This document shows positions 49,001-58,695 of a DNA stretch of 64,000 bases, piece after piece. The notes below the pieces were generated by a model, which worked only from the letters and a program-made list of their open reading frames with translations, searched no databases and was not told the DNA's origin. Source of the stretch: Symsagittifera roscoffensis. Lineage: Eukaryota; Xenacoelomorpha; Acoela; Convolutidae. The translations under genes were made by a program, and so were the position numbers. Position 1 is the stretch's first letter; every line of letters begins with the position of its first letter. Location of the stretch: positions 25,650,764-25,714,763 of the forward strand of contig NC_087063.1 of the NCBI RefSeq assembly GCF_963678635.1, written 5' to 3'.

Positions 49001-52000
49001 TCAGGGCTGGCGTAGCTTGCATAGAAAAATTTTTCGCGAACCAATTCGCTGTCTTTGAAATATCATAACATTTATCAAAGTTTCAGATCTGGAGTTTCTT
49101 GCCAAGAAAAACGCAAACTTTCCGCAAACTGATTCAGTCTATGAAATACTTGAAATAATGAAATATTCCCTTAGGTTGAAATTTTCTGTAGCTCGAATAA
49201 CTGGCTGAAGAATCCCTGAATTCCTGACTTCCCTGAATTATGAAATAAACTGAAATACTTCATAGCTTGAAACTTGCCAAAGAAACGTTTTTTTTCTGTG
49301 AACCGATTCGGTTTCTGAAACAACATAAAACAATTAAGGTAAGGTAATTCAAAGTTTTGTTAGCTTAAATGGTTTGCCAAAGTAAAACTTGTTTTTTTTT
49401 GTGAATTGATTCCTTCTGTGAAAACACTTGAAATATTTGAAAAACTCATTGGTCGAAAAACTTGCTTAGGAAAATTTTAACTCTTGCTAAACAATTAACT
49501 CTGTGAAATAAATTGAAATAAAAAACGTTGTTTTGTGTCTGTAGCTTGCATAGGAAATCTTTACGTTTTCGCGAAACCATTAGGTCTAAGAAACAAATGA
49601 TAATTTTTAATCTACCTCAGACAAATTTTTCGAGAAACGATTCAATCTAACAACCTATTGGAAATACTTCAAAGTTTCATCGATTGAATGGCTTCAATAG
49701 AAAACCTTCATTTTTTTACATCTCAGAATAACTTAAAAAATTTCGAAGTTTCAATGCTTGAATGACTAGCGTAGGAAAACGTAAGCTTCTCGGAAAACGT
49801 TTTGGTCTGAAAAACAACTTAAATTTTTCAAATTTTTATCGCATGATAAGCTTCTTCATAAATAATCTTAATTTTGCTGCAAACGGATTACTGCGTAAAA
49901 TGAAATTAAATAAAAAAGTTAGTTTGAATGTCTTACTTAAGAAAAGATTTTTTGTTTCTTGAACTGATTTGGTCTATGAACTAACTTGAAATATTTCCAA
50001 TATTTCTGAAATATAAATAACCCTAAGTTTCGTTACTTGAAAGGCTTCAATAGAAACCCTTCAACTTTTTTTGATCTGATTCCCTTCGTGAATTAGATTG
50101 AAAAATTTGAAAATTTAATTGCTTGAATAGCTTGCTTAGGAAAACTATATATAATTTTTTGCGAGTTGATTTGGTCTATAACTTGAATTAGTTCAATGCT
50201 TAACAGCTTGAATTGCTGGCCCATATTAAAATAACTTTTCTTGAACCGATTTGGTCTAGGAAATAACTTGAAATTTTCCATAGCTTGAAAAGCTTTCTTA
50301 GAAATTTTTTTTGTGAGCCAATTGCGGTCGATGAAATAACTTGAAATACATCAAAATTTCAGAGCTCGTATTAATTGCTCAGAAAACTTCAATTTTTTGC
50401 GAATTGATTAAGTCTATGAAATTATTTTAAACACATCAACGTTTCAGAGCTGGAATTACTTGCTCAGAAAACTTAAATTTATCGCGAACTGATTGAGTCT
50501 ATGAGATTACTTGAAATATATCAAATTCTTAGAGCTGGAGTTACTTGCTTAGAAAATTTTAAATTTTTCGCGAACAGATTCAGTCCATAAAATAACCTGA
50601 AAACTTTCAAAGTTTAATTGCTTCAATAGCTTGCTGAAGAAAATTTAAATTTCTCAGAAAAAACTTTCGTTCTAAAAAACAACTTAAATCGGTCCCAATT
50701 TTTATCGCTGTTACCTTACTAAGCAAAATTTTCAATTTTCGCGGACTGATTCGCTTCATGAATTAACTTGAAATATTTCAGTTTCGTAACTTGAATAGCT
50801 TGCTCAGAAAATCTTGAGTAGCTCATAGGAGATTGATAATAGGAAAGACGCTTGTTATTAACTTAAAATCGAATGAAATTCTTTTAACGGGTAAGTAGTG
50901 CTTAGAGAGTCCATTGCATGCTATTGCCATGTTGCAGGATTCTAAATTTAACCACTTGCTAGTTCTTAAAACAATCGGAGCGTAGTGTAATACTGGGAAG
51001 CATTTTTTTTCAAACTTTGTTGATAAGAAGTTCTTATTTGGTGGCACTATTGGTATATTTCCAATCACAGGCGTTTTAATAGCATCATTTGCTTTATTGG
51101 TGGCTAGTTTATTTCATTTGAGGATTTTTTTTAGTTGTAGATTTTTTGAGGTTTTTGCGACGTCCTTTATGACTTCTCATTTTTTCGGCTAGTCAAGCTT
51201 GCTTTGTGTATTATCTCAAGTGTACCGAAGCTCCATTTTTCCTCTGTAACCAAGATTTTCATTTTTAAATCTTTGATACGATGAACTAACTAATCAAGCA
51301 GTATAGCTAGATTTTCCTGTCTGGTTATATTATAACAATTTTTTGTCCAGTTTTTGTCAGAACAATTAATCAATATTTGCAGTATTCGCAATAATACACA
51401 ACATAACGAGGAAAATAGAGCAATTTGGTGTAAAGTAAGTGAACTTTCAGTCTTTTTTTTGAAATGCAACGAAAATTTCCGCAAAAATTGCGTCAGAGTC
51501 CAGAAAATTTTTGAGAGAACATTTGGTGTTTAGAAATGATTCAGAAAATAGTTATCATTACAAACAGATTGAATCAAAAAAAGGATAGACGGTTGCTGCT
51601 CAAATAGCACAGAATGCTCCGACCACACTGATTTAGGAAAAGAATTCCAAAAACGATATAAAAAAAGCATTTTTATCCTTATTTAGTTCCATAATTTGAT
51701 ACAGTAATTCCATTGTGTTCAAACAGCGCTCGTACAACATCCAGAGTGGTGTCACTATTCGGGTTTTTAGCCAAGACTTTGATTCAAGAGAGATTTCAAA
51801 AACATGTCTCATTTCCAAGAATAACTCTTCTGAATCAATCAGAATTTTTTTCTTGCTTTCTCATTTCTAGGCTGGTTAGTCTCCATATTCGCCTATACAA
51901 TCGCCCTGTGCCTGCCCTACCCTGAGCCCTACTACCAGGTGGCCAATTGTACCATGGACGTAACAATGGTGAACAATCCAGATGCACCCAATGCTGGCAT

Positions 52001-52062
52001 GGTCTATGTGGCCATCATGGCCCTCGGAGTGTTTGGAGTCGGAATCACTGACCTAGCTTCAG
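43017..52062 (+). CDS. BT1/folate-biopterin-type MFS transporter, first two exons
   Basis: Exon 1 is 43017-43389 and exon 2 is 51871-52062; both donors and the acceptor are canonical and the phase agrees. The 188 visible residues start with about 45 acidic residues. Membrane segments follow at about 62-82, 86-108, 119-139 and 168-188. The loop after the second segment, WGFLSDSKPIFGRGRIYYM (104-122), fits the BT1 pattern of a KPL(Y/F)G-type helix followed by SDS.PIFG.R, typical of folate/biopterin transporters of kinetoplastids, plastids and oomycetes. The ending VFGVGITDLAS resembles the next BT1 helix with its conserved Asp. Exon 2 ends with a good donor, but I find no later exon before 58 kb, so the gene continues across the neighbouring minus-strand gene, lies partly beyond the window, or is truncated. 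The substrate is unknown. Confidence 0.65.
43460..44040 (+). repeat. family C element, most complete copy
   Basis: Left end GATAGCCAATTGCTGTGC, with the hairpin CTGTGCAAGTAGCACAG at 43480-43496 and TTGTTCCGACCAC. A second hairpin start lies at 43593-43609 (CTGCGCAAGTAGCACAG), so two heads are stacked. The right end is CACCCGAATACAAAGTTAC and TTTTTCAATGGTCGAAACAA near 44035. GTTCCGACCA on the left and TGGTCGGAAC on the right of intact copies form a subterminal inverted repeat. Confidence 0.65.
44041..45239. other. non-coding part of transporter intron 1
   Basis: No exon was recognised. Overlapping short frames at 44395-44745 on both strands lack family features, and the donor-acceptor phases of exons 1 and 2 need no exon between them. 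Confidence 0.4.
45240..47080 (-). mobile_element. decayed LINE (endonuclease plus part of reverse transcriptase)
   Basis: Read on the minus strand from high to low coordinates: an endonuclease piece RGGGAAIL (46811-46850), then HIISGDFNIDL (46585-46617). The reverse transcriptase follows with SNYRPISLVPVLGKFFEKLL (about 45663-45720), QFGFRNKRSAIDAIQ (about 45570-45610), KAFDTVDHNTLIHK (about 45450-45495) and YGVPQGSVLGPLLF (about 45300-45345). These are Jockey/CR1/L2-group non-LTR motifs. Stops and frame changes occur throughout (for example a stop just before KAFDTVDH), so it is a pseudogene. The YADD-type active site and everything 3' of it are absent, which is unusual because LINE copies are normally truncated at the 5' end. 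Confidence 0.85.
47081..48020. other. non-coding part of transporter intron 1
   Basis: AT-rich. 47540-48020 resembles the body of family D, whose end follows. No exon is supported. Confidence 0.35.
48021..48073 (+). repeat. family D end
   Basis: GGGCAGTTGGAACATTCAGG then GCTTTGCCTTGATATACAAG and CAGTCTTGTTAAG. It matches the ends at 8290 and 38131, with a weakened hairpin. Confidence 0.55.
48590..50830. repeat. 85-bp satellite-like array, about 26 degenerate units
   Basis: The unit runs AAGTTTCAGAGCTGGA, TTACTTGCTCAGAAAACTT, AAATTTTTCGCGAACTGATT, CAGTCTATGAAATAACTTGA, AATATTTC. AGAGCT starts at about 50361, 50446 and 50531, so the period is 85 bp. Units are most alike at 50.3-50.6 kb and diverge toward both edges. 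The array lies wholly inside transporter intron 1. Confidence 0.82.
51015..51255 (+). repeat. family B element, shortened
   Basis: Head TTCTTATTTGGTGGCACTAT and GCGTTTTAATAGCATCATTT, then directly the tail CTCAAGTGTACCGAAGCTCC with CCTCTGTAAC. No clear tRNA-like module lies between. Confidence 0.45.
51583..51630 (+). repeat. family C head fragment
   Basis: GGATAGACGGTTGCTGCTCA, AATAGCACAGAATGCTCCGA and CCACACT: a diverged copy of the family C hairpin head. Confidence 0.5.
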
Positions 52063-52536
52063 GTAAACCTTTTTTCTCTTCACCTTAATACTGCTCTCCA
52101 TGTTTGCATCCAAATTAATTTCTTAACGATCCCAATTTTAAGAATTGATTTTTTCTAGAGATGCAAATTAATGATACTGAATTATAGTAATATAAATTGA
52201 GCAGCGTCTAATAGTGTTAAGAAATCAAATGTTCAGAGAGGCTTTTTTCGTCAGACGAAACAAGAAGGAATCCAGGTCGACTAAAATTAGACAGATTGTC
52301 CTAGCTCTTTGTTTTTCCTAGCTCCCTAATTTGTTAAAAAGACCGTAGTCTGACAAAAATTTCTATTGGTCAACACCGCGTCACTGCATTTTACTAAATT
52401 CATGAAATTTCCCGTATGAGAACGTAGACAATTTTTTGCTTGAATTTCAAACAACACAATCTCCAGGGTAAAAATTCATGCATTCTAAAACTATTTGTTC
52501 TTATATAATAGATTCATTTTTATCACCATAGAAATA

Positions 52537-53525
52537 CAGTGCTGATTTAAATTATCGAGAACAAAAAATGAATTTTAAACGCGTGTTTTTTCTCAAACTT
52601 GGTTGGTTTTAGACAGCAAAAAAAAAGATGAAGACCAATCCTGCTTTAAACTTTAACAAAGTTAAAATGGTGAAATTGGTTTTGCAAAATTCGGGTCCAA
52701 AAATTTACCCCATTAACGATCACTTTTGGCTTTGTTTAGTCAATCAAAAACTACTCCAGTACATTTTGTTTATTTACTGACAAAACTATATCCCTGCAAG
52801 CTTCTCATGTAACACAAAAAATTTTGAGAGGGTTGTAAACTCCAAAAGTAGATGGTGAAAGTTATAAGAACGTTTTTTTTTTTAGAAAAAAAGGTTTTTT
52901 ATATAGGAAAAATGACGTTTTTTGGATATCAAACGAAAATATATACAATTATACAAAGCTGACAAAATTATTCACCTCCTAAATTTTGTTGGGCTACATA
53001 AGAGGCTTGCAATGGTATAGTTTTATCGCGAATTGCAAACTCTGGTAGACAAAAAGAATCGTTTCTAGGGTAAATTTATGGGCCTAGATTTCAGGTAAAC
53101 TTATTTCTAGAGGGTTGTAAGCTTTGAGAGGGTTGTAAACTCCAAAAGTAGATGGTGAAAGTTATAAGAACGTTTTTTTTTTAGAAAAAAAGGTGTTTTA
53201 TATAGGAAAAATGACGTTTTTTGGATATCAAACGAAAATATATACAATTATACAAAGCTGACAAAATTATTCACCTCCTAAATTTTGTTGGGCTACATAA
53301 GAGGCTTGCAATGGTATAGTTTTATCGCGAATTGCAAACTCTGGTAGACTAGGCTTGCAATGGTATAGTTTTATCGCGAATTGCAAACTCTGGTAAACTC
53401 TGGTAGACTGATTAAGCAAGATTGCTCTTCGTCAGTTTTTGTGTAAAATCAACAAATTCAGAGAGCAACTTGTTTTAAATTTCAAGTTTTACCCCTTTTT
53501 TCGTGGATAACTAAAATTAACACTG
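52537..53525. mobile_element. family G element with an internal direct duplication
   Basis: Left end CAGTGCTGATTTAAATTATC, right end the inverse of CAGTGTTAATTTTAGTTATC, with TA on both sides (52535-52536, 53526-53527). Inside, about 220 bp from TTGAGAGGGTTGTAAACTCC onward occur twice as near-identical direct copies (52829-53049 and 53124-53350), and a third short piece follows (53351-53405). The near identity of the copies points to a recent duplication. Confidence 0.8.
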
Positions 53526-54426
53526 TATTTGAAGTATAAGAAAACCGAGACTTTTTCTTACTTTTCGTTACAGACGTTTTTCGTTTTTTTTTTTAAATTG
53601 CATGACCAATTTTTTTCAGTAAATTCTACGAAGCCTTAAAACAAAGTGAAGGCTTTTTGGCGGTTAATGGACAAGTTTGGTGGTAAAAGAATATGTTTCA
53701 CACCGTACTTATTCTCAAATCGAATGAAAATAAAACTAACCGCTGGAATCGATAAGGTTTCAATAATCGGCTAATAAGTTGCTTTTAATTGGGTGCCTTG
53801 ATTATGATTTGTTTGCTTCACTGTTTCTCATAAGTTTACATTAGTTTCGTTATCTAGATCAGACCCGCTTCCTTCTCTGCTTTAGCGCGACGTTTTCCTG
53901 CAGAAGCGGTTAACTCTTGTTTTTTTTCCAAAATCCCTAGAATTTTCACTATTCTCACTTATTTTAGTAGAGAAACAACTAAGGTTTTGGGCAAAGTCTA
54001 ATTTTTAAAATTACGCATGTCGCCCTGCATCAGTATAATAAAATCAAAAATATCAAACACGTACCTCCAGCTTTAGCTGGGCCCTGGATGTTCTTTGTCG
54101 AAACGCAAAAATTTTGGTTCATCTAAACTTTTTTTTCATTTTCTGTGTGTTGTTCTTGACAAAGGTTTCACAGGTATAACTCTGACACTGTTATAATTGT
54201 TTATTAAGTTTCATCAATCTTTTTAGATAGTTTCATAATCAATGTCTGCATCATATCAGCTAAAAATGGAGGGCAACTCTGAGTAGAGTGCATGAAAACA
54301 TCGACATACATGATAATATAGATAAAATTAGATTTCGTTAAAGAAATTCGATTTCGATGAAATAAGATTTTGTTATTTTTTAATGATCAGTTCATGGAGT
54401 CAATACTGGACTCATTGGTTCTTTTA
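53526..54426. other. non-coding; family I hairpin at 54067-54080
   Basis: CCAGCTTTAGCTGG (54067-54080) with upstream text AGTATAATAAAATCAAAAAT matches repeats near 22.47 and 34.25 kb. No exon of the transporter was found here. Confidence 0.45.
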
Positions 54427-57400
54427 TCAGTTGTCTTGGTTCTTATATAAGGCCAGCATCTCGTGTCTGATCTCGACTACTGCGGCTGGCACTTCTCTCC
54501 GTTCCTCCTCTTCTGGAGCTCTTTTGTTCAGTTTGTCTTCCAGTGACAGCTACTCCGTTATTTTTTATCTGAAGGCAGTTGACGCAGTCACAATACATAA
54601 AGTAAACCAAATCCAGCAATCTGTTTGCAAAAGCAAAAGCAAACATCTCAACTGACAAGCTTAATAGTTTTCAAACGCAAAAAATTGGGGATAGCCTGTA
54701 AACATCCGATAGGTCAAGCTTCCGAAAACCTAAAAACTGTTGCAAACATCCGAAAAACAGCTTTAATAGGGCAAATATCCCACATTTTTCAAAGATCAGA
54801 TGTTCAAGAACATTTTTCAAGAACTAAGGCAAAAAACCGATTTCTCTGTTCACTTAAAAGATGCTGAAGTGGCCGAATGAAGGCGAATCGCCGCGGTCGC
54901 ACCGACGTGTTGCAAAAGCTTGCCTTTAAAAATTAGAGCCAGTTATCGTCGCGAAGCGCCGCTGCGCGCGTAGCGCGACTAGCAGCGACCTTAACCCGAG
55001 AGTCTGCCAAATTGAAACAGTATAATTGAATTATATAAGTCGGATGTTTGACCTAGCGGACGTTTGACATATCGGATGTTTGCCCTAGACCCAAAAGTTG
55101 GACCTTAGTACAAAAAGTGGTTCTTATTTCTTACTTAAAAAGCTGATATCTCTAATTAGTACGGTTTTAAATTCTCATATCTTTTGGACTTGCCAAGCGG
55201 TTTGTTTACCTTGCCTGTATAATTCTTACGTACTAAACCTTGATTTTTGTGTAAATTTTGTAATAGTATCTGAATGAACCAGTATAGTTGACCAACCTCT
55301 GGGTCTTTGCTCTTCTTGTCTGTGGCCCATTTGATGACCCAAGAAGGCACCCCTGGAATGGAGTCCATAGTTTTGTCTTCCGTCTGGCGACACTTCCACG
55401 CAAATGCATTTGCCCTCCGGATAGGCACGCCCTGCTCAGCTAACATCAGTCTTAAACACATAAAACAAACGATATTTTTTCATCGAAAAGTTTTTCTTGA
55501 ACGTATGTAAATTTGAACCTGATTGGATAAAATATGGAAACGTTACTAAGTGGGGGTATCACCGGAAAGACTATCATGTTTCCTTCAATGATAACTGTAT
55601 TTCTCAAAAAGTGGCTAGGATGATTGATAACCGACCGATTATTCGTTTTTTGGTCGGCTTAAAAACAACTGATGTCTTAGTTTTGGCATGGGAGCTTGAG
55701 GATAATTTTTGCGGCCCCTCCTGCCACCTTAAATAGACCAAGTGAACAATCTCCACCCTAAAGTTTAATGAAAAATTCAAGCAGTGAGAACTGCGTATTC
55801 TATGCTCATATCTGATTGGCTGAAAAATATTACTTTTAACCTAGTAATTTATCTCCCTATTTTGATTAAGGGAGGGAATAGTTCACTTGGTCCAATTTTG
55901 TTCATCTGTGTTCTGACCTGTAGCTGATCTCGGAGTCTAGTTTGCGGTACATCTCGTGAGCCTCCGCACACTTGGTACTCTCACTCTCCCACTGGAACGT
56001 CATCTGCAGACCTGCACACACTTTTCATTAACAACATTTTCTTACCCGATGCGGATCAATCAATACAATTTGAATCAATTAGCTACCCCGACTAAACGCT
56101 CCAAAAAAAGTGCCCTGAAGGGGAGTTTACGGCTTGACTTGGTAAAAGTTTTTCGGAGAGTCTTCGATAAATCAAATCAATTGTATTGACCCACAAAAAC
56201 TTTGCTGATATTTTCGTTTTAAAGAAAAACCATCCCTCAGGAGGGATTTATTAAGGAAAAAACTTATGAGATCCGCCTGTGGTATGAAGGAAAAACAAAC
56301 CTGTGACTATAGAAATAATGGCCGATATCTTGACTATAACAAGTGAGACCTCGCTGTCTTGATCTCCCACAATTATGGCCGACAGAATTGCATTTACAGT
56401 ACCCAGAATCAACAACGGGGCATAGAACAGGCCTAGGTTGAGATATCTGTAGTAGGTAGCGCCTGCCCCGAACACCCACTTGAGGTGGCGGAAGCGGACC
56501 AGCAAAGCCCGCAGGAGTTTCCCGCTGTTCAAGTTCTGGTCGTCATCTGGCAGATCATCCTCCTCCGCCACTGAACAGTCCTCATAATTGGATTTCGACA
56601 AAGTTATATTTAAATTCCGAATTATGTTTTGATTGTTTTTCTTCGAAGAATTCAAACTTTTCAAGAAACTACCTACTACCTAGATAATTATGGCTTAATA
56701 GGTGTCTTTTCGTGTTTTTTTTTAAGAATTCGTGTTTCTACAGTCTTCTTATACCTGCTCATAATAAGCCTGCTCGCTTGCTTTTTTGCTCGAAATTAGA
56801 CTAAAAGTAAAAAAATTCGAACCGGTTTTTCTCGCCACTGATAAAATCATTTTTTTATGTCTTACGAATCAAGATTTAAAGGGCTTTGTTTTGATAAAAC
56901 TGAACCATTCTGATTATTGTTGGTAGTACCTGATTTTGCGTAGAATTTAAAACAAAAACACACCCGAAGTCAAAAGTTTTTCCCCATTTTCCATGTCGGA
57001 GCAAAAAATTATTTTGTATTAATTTCCTGTTAATTTTTTTTCCAAACTAGACATTAAGATGCCAGAATCTGCGCTAAGAATGTTTAAAGGAACATTAATT
57101 TTTTGATTGAGCAAAATTTTCAGCTCAGGTTATAATCAAATTGTCTGATAAAATATGAAACGCAAAAACACTTAGAAAACTACAAAATTTATTGGAATCC
57201 GAGTCACGACAGACAGGGCTTATATACGAAACCACACTTGACCCTCATTAGAAAAACCAATTAGTTCTCGGAGGGAAATGCAGGAAGTTTTGCTACAAAA
57301 AAAAGCTTCAGGTGCGCGTCAGTGTCAGCGAGCATGTTAATTTAAAGCAACGTTTAAAAATGCCCTTTTTATAGGGCGAACAAGTTGATTTTCCCGAAGA

Positions 57401-57760
57401 GCTCTCCTCAATAACTCCGAAAATATCCAATTTTCAGAATCCCCCCGCCCCCACTAAAACTCAACCCAAAAGTTATCTAAAAAATGTTCCATTCTTTACG
57501 CAAATTATTGGCTTCAGCCTCTTCCTTCGCTTTCTTGTCGCTGCTGCTGTTGTTGCTATTTTCTGTGCTGGCCCCACTCTGTTTGCCGGCTCCTCTCTTC
57601 TTAGCCCACTTTTTGTCCCCCCTCTCCTCCTTTTCAGGTAGGGTGAACTGGATGTGTTTGTAGTCCTTAGCGATGAAGCTGGGCACTGGAATCTCCCCGT
57701 CCATGATCGCTTTCTCGTCCTCGTAACACCGGGTCACAAAGTGCAACACGCCATCTGAGG
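54427..57760 (-). CDS. SLATT/DUF4231-type two-helix membrane protein, five exons, 5' end missing
   Basis: Minus-strand exons 57760-57500, 56570-56301, 56011-55918, 55450-55297 and 54549-54427 join in one frame with GT-AG borders (about 300 residues). Exon 1 shown here (SDGVLHFVTRCYEDEKA and a Lys/Ser-rich linker) is unrecognised. The core has YYRYLNLGLFYAPLLILGTV as helix 1, VIVKISAIISIVTGLQMTF as helix 2, then KCAEAHEMYRKLDSEISYR and TMDSIPGVPSWVIKWA. This order (Y.R.LN, two helices, E.H...Y..L..EI, ..P.IP..) matches the SLATT family common in algae and large DNA viruses; bacterial relatives act as membrane effectors beside nucleotide-signal systems. Uncertain points: exon 1 could instead end at TAG 57477 as a separate gene, and the last exon's acceptor (after TAG at 54550) is weak. 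Upstream exons must lie beyond 57760, where an LTR element begins at 58.3 kb. Confidence 0.62.
54699..55090. mobile_element. small inverted-repeat element with iterated ends
   Basis: Left AAACATCCGATAGGTCAAG; right CGGATGTTTGACCTAGCGGA, CGTTTGACATATCGGATGTT, TGCCCTAGAC. The right end holds three tandem copies of a 16-bp word that is the inverse of the left one. It lies in the last intron of the SLATT gene. The GC-rich centre (54870-55010) is described in the findings. Confidence 0.5.
55736..55892. mobile_element. 157-bp MITE-like element
   Basis: GACCAAGTGAACAATCTCCA at the left is inverted at the right (GGGAGGGAATAGTTCACTTG, GTC). No coding content. It lies in an intron of the SLATT gene. 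Confidence 0.6.
56760..57005 (+). repeat. family C right part
   Basis: Text AGGGCTTTGTTTTGATAA.., GGTAGTACCTGATTTTGCGT and CACACCCGAAGTCAAAAG matches the right half of the family C copies at 13.9 and 43.9 kb. Confidence 0.5.
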
Positions 57761-57984
57761 CTGAAACATTATTTCTCTGTTTTTTAATGAGTAAGTTTCT
57801 CTTGACTGCAAACCGAGAGCGGACCTACAGTATATGGTAACGAATCTGTGCCTCTAAAAAGGAAAAATTCAAATAGTTCAAAGTGCAATTTTGATTTTTT
57901 TAGTACAAACTTAATTATAGTTGTTATCATCGAGATGAAAGACGATCATACGTTCAGCTCTTTCTAAAGAACGCTGTTGGTTCA

Positions 57985-58195
57985 GAATTGCGTGCGTTTT
58001 TTTACAGGGCTGGGTTTTCTGCCTCGCCCGCACGCTATAACACTATTTGTCAATCTCGGGACCGGATGAGCGGGACCATCCGAAGAGTCCCCCTTTGGGA
58101 CTCTGTAGCGCTTAGTATCAATTTTTGGTCGATGAACCAAACGATTTTTCTCGAGGCGCCTTTGCCGCCAAAAAAAATATACTAATATACACAAA
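57985..58195. other. GC-richer island with hairpin GAGTCCC/GGGACTC
   Basis: Frames on both strands are open for 65-70 codons but none resembles a known protein. GAGTCCCCCTTTGGGACTC (58085-58103) is a perfect 7-bp hairpin. It may be a structured repeat or a diverged exon; I cannot decide. Confidence 0.3.
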
Positions 58196-58308
58196 AATTG
58201 GAACCTGATCTAAACTATATTTTATGATTGGATAAATTAAATGTTTTACCAATGTAAAGTATTTAATATTAACCAATCATGATCCATCTAACTAACAACC
58301 CACTTATT

Positions 58309-58608
58309 TGTAAGTGCTGAAGTTACTTGTAATTTCAGCACCAGAGAGATTTGAATTTAACTTAGAAATTAGTTGGACTCTCCCGAGCACTTCAGCAGCC
58401 GCAATAAACCAGTATACCCTAGATCTATTGAGCCTAGCAGAGACTAGTTAAACAACCTGAGACTAGATAGTATAAGAGTAAGATTAGGATCGGTATTAGA
58501 CTAAGAAGTTGCACGAATCTATCCGGCCGAAAATAAGATAGCGTGACGAGCAGACGGTGTACCCTATCCGAAATTACTCTATGAGTTATACATACCAGTC
58601 ATAACTCA
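58309..58608 (+). repeat. candidate 5' LTR
   Basis: Begins TGTAAGTGCTGAAG and ends ATAACTCA, about 300 bp, just before a TGG-starting primer site. It contains GCAATAAACC (polyadenylation-type) near 58402. The ends are set only by TG..CA and the primer site, because the second LTR is outside the window. Confidence 0.5.
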
Positions 58609-58610
58609 TC

Positions 58611-58633
58611 TGGTGCGACCATAAGTCTCGAAC
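58611..58633 (+). other. primer binding site candidate
   Basis: TGGTGCGACCATAAGTCTCG and AAC. Its complement reads GTTCGAGACT..GGTCGCACCA, which looks like the T-arm and acceptor 3' end of a tRNA with CCA, as expected for a tRNA primer. The tRNA was not identified. Confidence 0.55.
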
Positions 58634-58695
58634 AAGACCTTACTAGATTAGAATTAACCAAAATAGATTAGAAATTAGACAAAAACATTTACAAA

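Noticed and set aside
48590-50830. CRISPR-like array
   Set aside because: Units are contiguous 85-bp degenerate copies without constant repeats and unique spacers, in eukaryotic DNA; it is satellite-like.
54443-54658. 71-codon minus-strand ORF as an independent gene
   Set aside because: It overlaps the last exon of the SLATT gene in another frame and crosses its intron border; kept only as the alternative frame in the findings.
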